The notes under the pieces were generated by a model that saw only the letters and a list, made by a program, of their open reading frames with translations, was not told the DNA's origin and made no database searches. A program made the position numbers and the translations under genes. Below are positions 15,648 to 24,236 of a DNA stretch of 64,000 bases, one piece after another (within the stretch, counting starts at the first letter, position 1; each line of letters opens with the position of its first letter). The DNA comes from Bacteroidales bacterium (GTDB taxonomy: Bacteria > Bacteroidota > Bacteroidia > Bacteroidales > UBA932), in the NCBI GenBank assembly GCA_016286385.1, contig JAEESO010000007.1:1-64000 (forward strand), given 5' to 3'.

Positions 15648-16247
15648 ATGAAAAAAATTACCGTTTTATTCCTATGCGCAGCCGTGCTGGCTGCAGCATC
15701 CTGTGGCAACAATTCCAACAGTAACAAAGGAAAGAGCGAAGATCCCAAAGCCGCCACTAAAACCGAAGCCGGCAAGAAAATGGACATCGGCGACAAGTTC
15801 GCTTTCGCCGGTCTTGAGTCTTCGAAACTCGTCCCTGCCTGCGCCAAGGAAGTAAGTGAGCTACAGACTCCTGTCCGCTCTGAGAGCCGTCCGATGAAAG
15901 ACGCAGCTTATTTCTACACCGGCACAGCATCCACCGACATCACCATCCAGCAATTGGATGAATTCCTGGCCACTGCTTACAATGCCGCCAAAGCAGCTGC
16001 ATCAGACGGCAAGGTTTATAAGAGAGGCTCTTATGGTGACACCAAGCTGGGCGCTGAGATCACTGAACCCTACAAGTGTACGAGTTCTAAGCCTCTGGCC
16101 GACTGGAGTTGCGTGTTTAAGCATGACGGACTATGGTACTCTCTTACCGTAAGACACGCAAGGCAGGATGAAAAGTTCAAGAAGGAGTATCCCGGCAATT
16201 ACTGCGGCTTCGCCATTATTGTTACTGAATACTTCATTGACGAGTAA
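15648..16247 (+). CDS. Hypothetical lipoprotein, first of a cluster of three
   Basis: 199 aa. The signal peptide ends in a lipobox AAASC (Cys20), followed by a low-complexity Asn/Ser/Lys linker. The folded part (about 45-199) has MDIGDKFAFAGLESSKLVPAC and a C-terminal WSCVFKHDGLWYSLTVRHARQDEKFKKEYPGNYCGF. Two Cys in the mature domain could form a disulfide. I do not recognise the family. It starts 28 bp after the LuxR-like gene with no obvious promoter between, so it is probably cotranscribed. Confidence 0.7.
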   Translation: MKKITVLFLCAAVLAAASCGNNSNSNKGKSEDPKAATKTEAGKKMDIGDKFAFAGLESSKLVPACAKEVSELQTPVRSESRPMKDAAYFYTGTASTDITIQQLDEFLATAYNAAKAAASDGKVYKRGSYGDTKLGAEITEPYKCTSSKPLADWSCVFKHDGLWYSLTVRHARQDEKFKKEYPGNYCGFAIIVTEYFIDE

Positions 16248-16283
16248 TAAGTGTAAATTGCCAATCTTAAAACGAACACTGAT

Positions 16284-16847
16284 ATGAAAAAGATTCTTTC
16301 AATTTTTTTGACCGCTATTGCTATAGCAACAATGGTCAGTTGCTTCCCCACCTCTACAACTAAAACTGATGGGACTGAAAACAGTTCCGAGAATGGTGAC
16401 GGTAATGGGAACGGTAATGGGAACGGTAATGGGAACGGTAATGGGAACGGTAATGAAAACAGCAACGGGAATGGCGGAGACAATAGCCAGGCGACCAAAC
16501 TGTCCAATTCCAAATACTACAAGTTCAGGGATTACGCAGGCGAAACCACAGAAACAACCGTCACTTTCGTCAATGGAAACGAGGTAGAGTATCACGTTGT
16601 ATGGAATTGGATGGAAGGCGGAAGCGGCTATGATGCATCCGGCGATGTGACCTATCGTGGCACCTACACCTTTACTAACACAGCGACAGGGAATGCATTG
16701 AAAGGCGAGGGAACTCTCACGATGAAAGACATCAATGATTCCAGCAAGGAGTACAAGACCCAGTACTACGCCGAAGGAGACAATCTCAAAATTATGAACG
16801 CTGCTCCTAACGGAGATACGATTAATCTTGAAAAGGTCAAAGAGTAA
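16284..16847 (+). CDS. Hypothetical lipoprotein with Asn-Gly repeat linker
   Basis: 187 aa. Lipoprotein signal with Cys at MVSC (about residue 20). A linker of alternating Gly-Asn (about 33-60) is encoded by a 12-bp tandem repeat. The C-terminal domain (about 70-187) is beta-rich, has SKYYKFRDYAGETTETTVTF, SGDVTYRGTYTFTNTATG and GEGTLTMKD, and resembles small secreted beta-sandwich or lipocalin-like domains, without a family I can name. The flexible linker would hold the domain away from the membrane. Gap to the next gene is only 9 bp. Confidence 0.7.
   Translation: MKKILSIFLTAIAIATMVSCFPTSTTKTDGTENSSENGDGNGNGNGNGNGNGNGNGNENSNGNGGDNSQATKLSNSKYYKFRDYAGETTETTVTFVNGNEVEYHVVWNWMEGGSGYDASGDVTYRGTYTFTNTATGNALKGEGTLTMKDINDSSKEYKTQYYAEGDNLKIMNAAPNGDTINLEKVKE
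16401..16460 (+). repeat. 12-bp tandem repeat inside the lipoprotein linker
   Basis: GGTAATGGGAAC repeats four times perfectly from 16401 to 16448, then a decayed fifth unit. The period is a multiple of three, so copy-number change alters linker length but keeps the frame. Confidence 0.85.
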
Positions 16848-16856
16848 CCTTTCTCA

Positions 16857-17681
16857 ATGAAACGTCTTTTACTGATTATTCCGGTACTGCTGCTCGTTTC
16901 CTGCAAGTTTACAGGAGGGCGGCAGCAGTCTTTTGATTCCGGAGCCTTGGAATCCCTTGAGAAGGCCGAAGACCAGGCACGGGCGGAAGCAGACCAGGCA
17001 CGCTATCAGGAAGAAGTGGAGGAAGTGGTTGAGGAACGAACAGCGCCCGAACCTGACCCCTGGTATAACCACGACTTCTCCTTGGTCTATGTGCAGCACA
17101 AATATGCTACGCCGTCAAGGCCGGCTCAGGATCTGGATGAGACCTATCTGATTACCCGCATCGGTGACAAGGTGTACCTCCAGTACACGCTCAGGGGCGT
17201 CATTCTAAAGACAAGTGTCTATGAGGCCACAGCCGAAGGCTACAACGAGACCATCTACAAGGGTGGCAAAGTGGATTGGGAGCACGCATTCGATAACCAG
17301 TCACTGAACAGCGAAATCCGTTATTTGCTCCGGAAGAAATATCCGGTTGTCGTGGATTTACCGGAAGGAGTTGACCTGCACAAAGCCAAGGAAGGCACTT
17401 TCATCGGCCGCTCCTGCTTGATTGCCGAACTCTATGAAGAGGAGGCAGGAGGGAAGGCGACAACTACCTATTACTTTGACAAAGAATATGGTTTCTTTTA
17501 CCGTGCTACACAAGTCGGTACTAACGGAAAAGGGCAGGAAATCAATATGACGCCCTTTGAGGTGACCTATTTCACTGACAAGCCCACCGCAAAGAATGTT
17601 CCGGATCCCCGGAGTTCGAACAATCCCGTCGATGCGCTGAAGAAGCAACTGCAAGGCCAACTTGACGCGGCTCAGAAATAA
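16857..17681 (+). CDS. Hypothetical lipoprotein, third of the cluster
   Basis: 274 aa with lipobox LLVSC (Cys16). A short charged, helical, Ala/Glu-rich segment follows (LESLEKAEDQARAEADQARYQEEVEEVVEE, possible coiled coil at about 30-62). The rest is a mixed alpha/beta domain with SLVYVQHKYATPSRPAQDLDETYLITRIGDKVYLQYTLRG. No family recognised. It lies 9 bp after the Asn-Gly lipoprotein and 17 bp before the TPR-LuxR regulator, whose -7 box lies in that gap. The three lipoproteins plus two related regulators form a compact accessory unit. Confidence 0.7.
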   Translation: MKRLLLIIPVLLLVSCKFTGGRQQSFDSGALESLEKAEDQARAEADQARYQEEVEEVVEERTAPEPDPWYNHDFSLVYVQHKYATPSRPAQDLDETYLITRIGDKVYLQYTLRGVILKTSVYEATAEGYNETIYKGGKVDWEHAFDNQSLNSEIRYLLRKKYPVVVDLPEGVDLHKAKEGTFIGRSCLIAELYEEEAGGKATTTYYFDKEYGFFYRATQVGTNGKGQEINMTPFEVTYFTDKPTAKNVPDPRSSNNPVDALKKQLQGQLDAAQK

Positions 17682-17685
17682 TCAC

Positions 17686-17693
17686 TACCTTTG
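17686..17693 (+). promoter_or_regulatory. -7 box of the TPR-LuxR gene
   Basis: TACCTTTG ends 5 nt before the ATG at 17699. CTTG at 17661-17664, 21 bp upstream, could serve as the -33 element. Predicts a nearly leaderless mRNA. Confidence 0.6.
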
Positions 17694-17698
17694 CGAGT

Positions 17699-18892
17699 AT
17701 GAAAAGAATTCTTCTGCTTGCACTTATGCTGATTCCAGTGGCTGCTTCCGGCTACCGGGACTATCGGGGTGTGAATCTTGACTCGCTGGAACGCATTGTC
17801 GCCAAATGGCCGTGGTCCCGCGTGGAAAAAGCCAGCCGTGAGGAAGTGAACGAGTACGCCATTTGCGTCGATCAGTTGTCCAGAGGCTATTCTACCATCG
17901 ACCCGGCTCGCTCGCAGTACTATGCCCGCATCTTTATGAATCTGGGGTACCGTTTTAATAGCGGGAACGGTGTGTATCAGGGAGCAATTCGCTTGGGAGA
18001 TCATTTCCGCGCACAGGAACAATATGACAGTGCTGCAGTCTATTACGGCAAGGCATTAAAGGCAATAGATATGAAAAGCGCTGCCGGGGATGACGAGGCC
18101 AGAATAGATGATGATCGTTCCCGGCTCTACGGTTCCCTGGGCAACCTGTATGCCGAACAGGATTCTCTGACCAGGACATTTGAGTATTATGCTCTGGCCG
18201 ACGAGATTTTTGTGAAACATGGCTGGCTGGAGAGTTCGGCCATACTCCACCAGAATTCCGGTTTCATCTGGATGGATGCCGGAGAACCGGAAAAGGCACG
18301 TCCTGAGTTTGAAAAGGCCTTGCAGTTAGGCACTGAAGCACAAGATTCCCTGATTGTTGCCGGAACCCGCCTTGGACTGGGGACTTATTATCAGTCCATA
18401 GGGAAAACAAACCGCGCTTTGGAGGAAGTCACCGCAGCTTACGAATACTATAATGAGCATTCGATGGAGGAGCCACTTGCCTTGAAAGACTCACTGGCCA
18501 TTATGAACGCCGCGCACGAGGAACTTTACCGCAATGCGCGGATGCTGGCCATCGGCGCTTTCCTGGTTCTCCTTCTATCTATTGGCGGAACGCTTCTGGT
18601 CCGTCGGCTCAGGCTTACCAAGCAGGAACTCACAGAGACATCGGCCGTTCTGGAAGAAACCATAGAGGGGCTTTGGCCTGCAGAGCAGGATTCAAAGCCG
18701 CTCCTTAATGAGCAGGAAAAGGCAATTGCCCGCCTCCTGGTGGAAGGCAAGAGCACCAAGGAGATTGCCGATGCTGTGAATCTGGGCGTAAATACCGTCC
18801 TCTGGTACCGCAAGCGGCTGTATGCAAAGTTCGATGTGCATAATGCCGCAGCGTTCTCTACTGAAATGAGTAAGCGGGGCATTCTGGATTAG
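17699..18892 (+). CDS. Membrane-tethered regulator: periplasmic TPR domain, transmembrane helix, LuxR HTH
   Basis: 397 aa. A signal-like N-terminus is followed by tetratricopeptide-type helical repeats (about 60-250, for example YDSAAVYYGKALKAID and PEKARPEFEKALQLG). One transmembrane helix lies at about 282-300 (MLAIGAFLVLLLSIGGTLLV), then RRLRLTKQEL, which may continue as a coiled coil. The C-terminal GerE HTH is at about 335-390 (LNEQEKAIARLLVEGKSTKEIA, then WYRKRLYAKFDVHN). The topology puts the TPR sensor in the periplasm and the HTH in the cytoplasm, a one-protein signal transducer of a type common in Bacteroidota. The HTH is paralogous to the 72-aa protein at 15401. Likely targets are the adjacent lipoprotein genes, by inference. 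Confidence 0.82.
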   Translation: MKRILLLALMLIPVAASGYRDYRGVNLDSLERIVAKWPWSRVEKASREEVNEYAICVDQLSRGYSTIDPARSQYYARIFMNLGYRFNSGNGVYQGAIRLGDHFRAQEQYDSAAVYYGKALKAIDMKSAAGDDEARIDDDRSRLYGSLGNLYAEQDSLTRTFEYYALADEIFVKHGWLESSAILHQNSGFIWMDAGEPEKARPEFEKALQLGTEAQDSLIVAGTRLGLGTYYQSIGKTNRALEEVTAAYEYYNEHSMEEPLALKDSLAIMNAAHEELYRNARMLAIGAFLVLLLSIGGTLLVRRLRLTKQELTETSAVLEETIEGLWPAEQDSKPLLNEQEKAIARLLVEGKSTKEIADAVNLGVNTVLWYRKRLYAKFDVHNAAAFSTEMSKRGILD

Positions 18893-18933
18893 AAACTTCT
18901 CTTTTTTATCGGGTAGATACGGAATTTTTGCCG

Positions 18934-18941
18934 TATATTTG
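18934..18941 (+). promoter_or_regulatory. -7 box of the mutT-like gene
   Basis: TATATTTG ends 5 nt before the ATG at 18947. Confidence 0.6.
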
Positions 18942-18946
18942 CCTGT

Positions 18947-19351
18947 ATGAAAAGGATTGAAGTTGTAGCGGCAATCATACGTAAGGGTGACAGGATATTT
19001 GCTACCCAGCGGGGCTATGGAGACTGGAAGGACTGGTGGGAACTGCCCGGCGGTAAGGTTGAGGAAGGAGAGAGCCCTGAGGAGGCCCTTGTGAGGGAGA
19101 TCCGTGAGGAACTGGATACGGAAATCAGCATTGACAAATATCTTACAACCATAGAATGGGACTATCCCCAGTTCCATCTCACTATGCACTGCTATATGTG
19201 TTCCCTCCTCACGGAGGCGCTCCATCTCAACGAACACGAAGCCGCCCGCTGGCTTGGAGCCGATGAACTCCACTCTGTCAATTGGCTTCCGGCCGATGAC
19301 CAGCTTCTTCCCCTCATTGCACAGCAACTCAGTATTGGGAATGTGAAGTAA
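18947..19351 (+). CDS. NUDIX hydrolase, MutT-like (8-oxo-dGTP diphosphatase type)
   Basis: 134 aa. The Nudix box GGKVEEGESPEEALVREIREEL fits GX5EX7REUXEE, with Asp replacing the Gly that usually follows. The start MKRIEVVAAIIRKGDRIFATQRGYGDWKDWWELPGG matches MutT/CTP-pyrophosphohydrolase-like sanitising enzymes. Late residues (AARWLGADELHSVNWLPADDQLL) match the usual MutT C-terminus. It would hydrolyse oxidised nucleoside triphosphates to monophosphates. The 3' end overlaps the convergent DUF1016 gene by 23 bp. Confidence 0.88.
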   Translation: MKRIEVVAAIIRKGDRIFATQRGYGDWKDWWELPGGKVEEGESPEEALVREIREELDTEISIDKYLTTIEWDYPQFHLTMHCYMCSLLTEALHLNEHEAARWLGADELHSVNWLPADDQLLPLIAQQLSIGNVK

Positions 19352-20525
19352 GGTTTAACTCTTCTTCCAGCAACTTGATACGTTTTTTCAGCTCTTCTAT
19401 AGAAGGCAACTGCTCCTGGATCTTTTTCACTTGGACATTGTCATACGAGGCCACTCCCATCGGCGTCTGGACGCCCCTGAATGCGTATTGAACTTCTGTT
19501 TCATCCTTGTTGCTGCAAATCAGAAGACCGATAGTTGGGTTCTGAGCCGGTGTTTTAATAAGGTTGTCTACGGCGCTGACATAGAAGTTTAGTTTACCGG
19601 CAAACTCCGGCTGAAAAGGAACAGCCTTGAGTTCGACTACAATGAAGCAGTTAAGGGGTATATGGAAAAAGAGCATATCCAGCGTTCTGGTTTTACCTGC
19701 TACGATAATCTGTTTTTGTCTGCCCAGGTACGCGAATCCGCTCCCGAGTTCCAGTAAAAAGCGGGTAAGGTGCTTTTCCAATTCGGTTTCCAAGGCTTCT
19801 TCTTTATACCCTTCATCGAGGGACAGGAAGCCGAAGTCGTAGGTGTCTTTGGTTATAGCCTGGGCAAGTTCACTTTGGGGAGACGGAAGTTTCTCAGCAT
19901 AATTGGTGATGGCACCGCCTGAAGTATGATAAAGGTCCGACTTAAGACAGTTCTCCAGGGTGCTTCTGCTCCAGTTGCCGGAGATGGTTTTAGCAATGTA
20001 GAAGATAGCTTCTTCGATATTCTTGCATTTGGACAGTATTAGGATGTGATGCCCCCATGGGACGAGCATAAACATTCCCGGTAAGGTCATTCCGTGGTCT
20101 TGGGAATCTTCTGCGTGTTGTAGTTCTCCAACAAGTTGTTGGAGTTTTATACCTGATTGACTCTCAGGAAATTGAAAATATCCATCAGATTGTTGGAGTT
20201 TTGGAATCGCCCCCGCATAGAACTGATACCACTGCTTCATATACCATAGATTTGTGGTACTGAATCCTTTGGATTCGGGAAATGCGGCCTGAAGATCAAG
20301 ACTGACCTGCTCAACAATGCCGGAGCCCCATTTTTCTTCCGCCTTGCGCATCACAAGATCGCGCCCCAACTGCCAGTTGAACAACAGTTGCTCTGCATTG
20401 ACCTTGACGGCAGCCTTGATTTGGGTGTTGCGATACCGGGCTTTGATTTCACCCAGCCATTGCATGTATTCTTGGTCTATTTTGACGTCGTGTATATTAA
20501 CGACTTTAGGTGTAATGATATCCAT
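19329..20525 (-). CDS. DUF1016 (YhcG-type) PD-(D/E)xK nuclease family protein
   Basis: 398 aa. The N-terminal DUF1016 region (YMQWLGEIKARYRNTQIKAAVKVNAEQLLFNWQLG, WGSGIVEQVSLDLQAAFPESKGFS) is followed by a C-terminal nuclease domain with LDMLFFHIPLNCFIVVELKA, the D-(E)xK signature. YhcG-like proteins are found as solitary genes or near restriction and mobile genes; their biological role is not settled. Relative to the usual family a somewhat Gln-rich insert (QSDGYFQFPESQSGIKLQQL) is present. The 1.2-kb gene contains no copy of the ATCGGCC 7-mer, in keeping with recent acquisition. No -7 box was found upstream. 20526-20742 holds no gene I can support. Confidence 0.88.
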   Translation of the reverse strand: MDIITPKVVNIHDVKIDQEYMQWLGEIKARYRNTQIKAAVKVNAEQLLFNWQLGRDLVMRKAEEKWGSGIVEQVSLDLQAAFPESKGFSTTNLWYMKQWYQFYAGAIPKLQQSDGYFQFPESQSGIKLQQLVGELQHAEDSQDHGMTLPGMFMLVPWGHHILILSKCKNIEEAIFYIAKTISGNWSRSTLENCLKSDLYHTSGGAITNYAEKLPSPQSELAQAITKDTYDFGFLSLDEGYKEEALETELEKHLTRFLLELGSGFAYLGRQKQIIVAGKTRTLDMLFFHIPLNCFIVVELKAVPFQPEFAGKLNFYVSAVDNLIKTPAQNPTIGLLICSNKDETEVQYAFRGVQTPMGVASYDNVQVKKIQEQLPSIEELKKRIKLLEEELNLTSHSQY

Positions 20526-20742
20526 ATCGCGAATGTAGTGTTATTCAACAGAAATATCAAAATGATGAAAAACGCCTCACTTGGGATAAATAGTTTATAT
20601 TCAGATGTTTATGAGGGTGAAATAAAAAATACCCTGTCCCCATATGTTCTCATAAGCGCTTGATAGAACTGTAGTTAGCCTCCACCAGGAAAGAGAGAAG
20701 GCATTGTTTTGGACTCAATATGGAAATATCGTAATAATTTGC

Positions 20743-20750
20743 TATATTTG
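20743..20750 (+). promoter_or_regulatory. -7 box of the ureohydrolase-gcv operon
   Basis: TATATTTG ends 4 nt before the ATG at 20755. The predicted leader is 1-2 nt, leaving no room for a glycine riboswitch in front of this glycine cleavage operon. Confidence 0.6.
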
Positions 20751-20754
20751 AAAG

Positions 20755-21435
20755 ATGAAAGAAGGCACTCTCATCTGTGATTTCAGCGGCGCATATGAGG
20801 CGCAGGGATTCCTCCCGTGGGTGGAGGAAAATGGGTCACGGGTGCAGGTGCTGAAACTCAAGGAGTTGGAGGGGACGTCCTGTTACTGTGACCCTGAAGC
20901 GGCGCTTGCAATAGGAAAGATGTTGCCGGCGGCTTTGCCGGGGCTAAGGTGGATAGACAGCGGTGATTACCACTATATGACGCACCTTTTGGCGCTGCGG
21001 GAAACGCAGCCTTTCCACCTCCTGCTCCTGGACAACCACCCGGATAACCAGGAGCCCGCATTTGGCGGAGTCCTCAGTTGCGGAAGCTGGGTAAAGGCAA
21101 TGAGGGAGGAGAATCCGCTGCTCAGGGATGTCCTCTGGGTAGGACCGGAAGGCGGAGATTATGTGCCGTGGCTGGAAGAGAGAAGGGGAGAGCGGCTTTA
21201 CATATCCCTTGACAAGGACGTGATGGCGCCTCAGTGGGCCCGCACTGACTGGACGCAGGGGGAGTATAGCCTTGATGAGGTAGAGGAAATCCTCAGGCTG
21301 GCAGCCCGTGAGATGGATGTAGTTGCCGTAGATATCTGCGGTGAAATATCGGCCTCAAAGGGCGTAACCCCGGAGGATATGAGAGTAAATTTTGAAACCA
21401 ACACTAAACTTTATAACCTGATATGTCAGAATTGA
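20755..21435 (+). CDS. Divergent ureohydrolase (arginase/agmatinase superfamily)
   Basis: 226 aa, shorter than typical arginases (about 300). The bimetal ligands of the superfamily are recognisable in order: GDYH at 70-73 (in place of GGDH), DNHPD at 93-97 (DxHxD), SLDKD at 151-155 (SxDxD) and DICGE at 193-197. It would hydrolyse a guanidino or similar C-N bond, releasing urea or ammonia; the substrate is unknown. The gene is first in an operon with gcvT-gcvH-gcvPA-gcvPB and overlaps gcvT by 13 bases, so its product is made together with the glycine cleavage system. Confidence 0.75.
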   Translation: MKEGTLICDFSGAYEAQGFLPWVEENGSRVQVLKLKELEGTSCYCDPEAALAIGKMLPAALPGLRWIDSGDYHYMTHLLALRETQPFHLLLLDNHPDNQEPAFGGVLSCGSWVKAMREENPLLRDVLWVGPEGGDYVPWLEERRGERLYISLDKDVMAPQWARTDWTQGEYSLDEVEEILRLAAREMDVVAVDICGEISASKGVTPEDMRVNFETNTKLYNLICQN

Positions 21436-22517
21436 AAACCTGCCTGTACGGCTCTCACGTTGCCCTTGGAGCCAAGATGAGTCCCTTTGCAGGCTTCATT
21501 ATGCCCATCCAGTATGCCGGAATTGTGCAGGAGCACCTTGCCGTAAGGCAGCACGTGGGTATGTTCGATGTCTCCCATATGGGGGAGATCTTTGTGGAAG
21601 GCCCGGATGCTGAGGCCTTCGTGAACCACATCTTCACCAATGAAATCCGCGGCTTCGAGCCCGGAAAGGTTCTATATGGAATGATGTGCTATGAAAACGG
21701 CGGCACCGTGGACGATCTCCTTGTGTACCGTGAATTTGAGAAGGACCACTTCCTTCTTGTTGTGAACGCCGCCAACATTGACAAGGACTTTGCCTGGATA
21801 AAGGAGCAGGTGAAAGGCTTCAATTGCACTGTCAGCAATGAGTCCCCGGTATGGGGCCAGATTGCCGTTCAGGGCCCTGAGGCAGAGAAAACCGTCATCG
21901 ATGTCCTTGGCTATAAGGAAGCGGCCAGTCTTGGATTCTACACCTTCTGTGATGTGGATTACAAGGGGAAACGCCTTATCCTCAGCCGCACCGGCTACAC
22001 CGGAGAAGACGGATTTGAACTCTATACAACCATAGAAAATACCATCGAGATCTGGGATAGGCTACTCAAGGCAGGCGTCCAGCCCTGCGGCCTTGGCTGC
22101 CGTGACACCCTCCGTTTTGAGGCGGGTCTTCCGCTGTACGGAGATGAACTCTCTCCTGAAATCAGCCCTGTTATGGCGGGCCTCGGGATGTTCTGCAAGT
22201 ATGAGAAGGACTTCATAGGCAAGGAAGCCCTCCTGGACCAGAAAGCCGGAAACCTTGAGAAGAAACTGGTTGGGATAGAGATATTTGACAAGGCCATTCC
22301 CCGTGCCGGTTATCCCGTAGAACTGGAAGACGGGACGGAGGTTGGCGTGGTCACCACCGGCTACCACTCAATTTCCCTTGACAAGAGCATCTGCTTCGCC
22401 CTTGTGAGGAAGGAAGTATCGGCCCTGGATACCCCCCTTTCCGTACGTATCCGCAAGAAAGTTTTCCCAGGAAAGGTAATTAAGAAACGTTTTTATCAGA
22501 CAAATTATAAAAAGTAA
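21423..22517 (+). CDS. gcvT: Glycine cleavage system aminomethyltransferase (T protein)
   Basis: 364 aa. The N-terminus (LYGSHVALGAKMSPFAGFIMPIQY), the FDVSHMGEI segment, SRTGYTGEDGFELY and GLGCRDTLRFEAGLPLYG are standard GcvT signatures binding tetrahydrofolate. It transfers the methylene group from the lipoyl-bound aminomethyl intermediate on GcvH to tetrahydrofolate and releases ammonia. Start chosen at ATG 21423, overlapping the ureohydrolase. Followed after 8 bp by gcvH. The dihydrolipoamide dehydrogenase (L protein) is not in the window. Confidence 0.97.
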   Translation: MSELKTCLYGSHVALGAKMSPFAGFIMPIQYAGIVQEHLAVRQHVGMFDVSHMGEIFVEGPDAEAFVNHIFTNEIRGFEPGKVLYGMMCYENGGTVDDLLVYREFEKDHFLLVVNAANIDKDFAWIKEQVKGFNCTVSNESPVWGQIAVQGPEAEKTVIDVLGYKEAASLGFYTFCDVDYKGKRLILSRTGYTGEDGFELYTTIENTIEIWDRLLKAGVQPCGLGCRDTLRFEAGLPLYGDELSPEISPVMAGLGMFCKYEKDFIGKEALLDQKAGNLEKKLVGIEIFDKAIPRAGYPVELEDGTEVGVVTTGYHSISLDKSICFALVRKEVSALDTPLSVRIRKKVFPGKVIKKRFYQTNYKK

Positions 22518-22525
22518 TACAAGCT

Positions 22526-22906
22526 ATGTCAAAGATTCTTGAAGGACTCAAGTATTCAGAGTCACACGAATGGGTAAAGGTAGAAGGCAATATCGCTGTT
22601 ATCGGCGTTTCAGATTTTGCCCAGAAGGAAATGGGTGATATCACTTACGTTGATATGCCTTCAGTGGACGACGAAGTTTCAGCGGGTGAGGAATTCGGCG
22701 CCCTTGAGAGCGTAAAGGCCTCCTCAGACCTTATCAGCCCTGTTTCCGGCGTTGTGGTGGAGGTGAACGAGGAACTGGAAGACGCCCCGGAGAAAGTGAA
22801 CGAGGACGCATACGCCAGCTGGATCATCAAGGTTGAGATGAGTGACCCCTCAGAGCTTGACTCACTTCTTGACGCCGCAGGATACAAGGCTCTCATAGGA
22901 GAATAA
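22526..22906 (+). CDS. gcvH: Glycine cleavage system H protein (lipoyl carrier)
   Basis: 126 aa, the normal size. The lipoylation motif GALESVKASSDL puts the modified lysine at Lys64. The HEWV start region and the conserved EDAPEKVNEDAYASWIIKV C-terminus are present. It shuttles the aminomethyl group between P, T and L proteins. Encoded between gcvT and the split gcvP genes with 8-bp and 1-bp gaps, so a single transcript is expected. Confidence 0.97.
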   Translation: MSKILEGLKYSESHEWVKVEGNIAVIGVSDFAQKEMGDITYVDMPSVDDEVSAGEEFGALESVKASSDLISPVSGVVVEVNEELEDAPEKVNEDAYASWIIKVEMSDPSELDSLLDAAGYKALIGE

Positions 22907-22907
22907 T

Positions 22908-24233
22908 ATGGCATCACTTCCTTACCTTCCGCATACGGACGCGGACGTGAGGGCAATGCTGGAGAAGGCGGGAGTCAACACTCTTGCAGACCTCTATGCC
23001 GATGTCCCCGCAAAATTTCTGAAAAAAGGCCCTTATGCCCTGCCGGATGCTATGTCCGAGCAAGAAATAAGGGAATGGTTCGCTTCCCTTGAAGCCCAGA
23101 ACGCCCGTCTCAAGGTGTTTGTGGGCCAGGGCGCCTATGACCATTACACCCCTTCCGTAATACCGTATCTCACCCAGAGAAGTGAGTTCCTAACGGCCTA
23201 TACCCCTTACCAGTGCGAGATTTCCCAGGGCACGCTCCGCTACATATTCGAGTACCAGAGCATGATGTGCGCCCTCACTGGAATGGACGTCTCCAACGCT
23301 TCCATGTACGACGGCCCCACCGCCGCCGCCGAGGCCATGAAGATGTGCGTATCCTGCACCCGCAAGAAAAACACCGTCCTCCTTTCCAAGGCTCTTCTTC
23401 CCCATGTCATAAAGGTGGTTGAGACCTACGCCAAATTCCACGGCGTTACAATCGGCCTTGTTGACGCTCCGGAGGGAGAAACATCCCTGAAAGCCCTTCA
23501 GGGGGCCCTTACTGAGGATGTTGCCGGTGTAATCCTGCCTTCCGTAAACCGTTATGGCATTGTTGAGGACCACTCCGGTTTTGCCGATGCAATCCACGCT
23601 GCAAAGGCGTTGATGGTTGAGTACTGCGATCCATCGGTCCTTGCCGTAGTGAAGACTCCGGGTGAGTGGGGGGCCGATATTGCCGTAGGCGACGGCCAGT
23701 CCCTTGGCCTGCCGCTGTGCTACGGCGGCCCTTACGTGGGCTTCATGGCAGTGAAGAAGGACTATATGCGTAAGATGCCCGGCCGTATTGTGGGCCAGAC
23801 CACGGACAAGGAAGGCAGGAGGGTATTTGTCCTTACCCTCCAGGCCCGCGAGCAGCACATCAAGCGTGAGAAGGCAACTTCCAACATCTGCTCCAACGAG
23901 TCCCTGATGGCCCTGTGGGTAACAATCTACCTGTCCCTGATGGGCCCTGAAGGCCTCCGTGAGGTGAACAGGCTCTCCAGTGACGGAGCCCATTACCTCT
24001 ACGCGGAACTTCTGAAAACAGGAAAGTTTGACGAGGTATTCCCCTCAAAACCCTTCCTCAAGGAGTTTGTCCTAAAGCCAAAGGAATTCCCCGGCCTTAT
24101 GCAGAAGAGACTGGAGGAAGCGGGCTTCTTTGCCGCCCTTGACACGGAAGAGGGCTATGTGACTTTCTGTGTGACCGAAAAACACGGCAAAGCGGAGATC
24201 GACCGCCTTGTAAGCGTAATAAAGGAGGGCTAG
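22908..24233 (+). CDS. gcvPA: Glycine dehydrogenase (decarboxylating) subunit 1
   Basis: 441 aa, corresponding to the N-terminal half of the single-chain P protein. YLPHTDADVRAML at the start, QCEISQGTLRYIFEYQSMMCALTGMDVSNASMYDG, and KREKATSNICSNESLMAL are family landmarks. Together with GcvPB it decarboxylates glycine with pyridoxal phosphate and loads the aminomethyl group onto GcvH; the lysine that binds the cofactor is on GcvPB. The split form occurs in many bacteria and archaea. The gcvPB start follows three bases after the stop. Confidence 0.96.
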   Translation: MASLPYLPHTDADVRAMLEKAGVNTLADLYADVPAKFLKKGPYALPDAMSEQEIREWFASLEAQNARLKVFVGQGAYDHYTPSVIPYLTQRSEFLTAYTPYQCEISQGTLRYIFEYQSMMCALTGMDVSNASMYDGPTAAAEAMKMCVSCTRKKNTVLLSKALLPHVIKVVETYAKFHGVTIGLVDAPEGETSLKALQGALTEDVAGVILPSVNRYGIVEDHSGFADAIHAAKALMVEYCDPSVLAVVKTPGEWGADIAVGDGQSLGLPLCYGGPYVGFMAVKKDYMRKMPGRIVGQTTDKEGRRVFVLTLQAREQHIKREKATSNICSNESLMALWVTIYLSLMGPEGLREVNRLSSDGAHYLYAELLKTGKFDEVFPSKPFLKEFVLKPKEFPGLMQKRLEEAGFFAALDTEEGYVTFCVTEKHGKAEIDRLVSVIKEG

Positions 24234-24236
24234 GCT

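Noticed and set aside
20526..20742. Small gene or glycine riboswitch before the gcv operon
   Set aside because: Open frames here are tails of the antisense frame in the DUF1016 gene. The operon promoter box sits 4 nt before the first start codon, leaving no leader for a riboswitch.
23190..23993. 267-codon minus-strand open frame inside gcvPA
   Set aside because: Antisense shadow of a strongly conserved gene; His/Gly-rich translation without domains.
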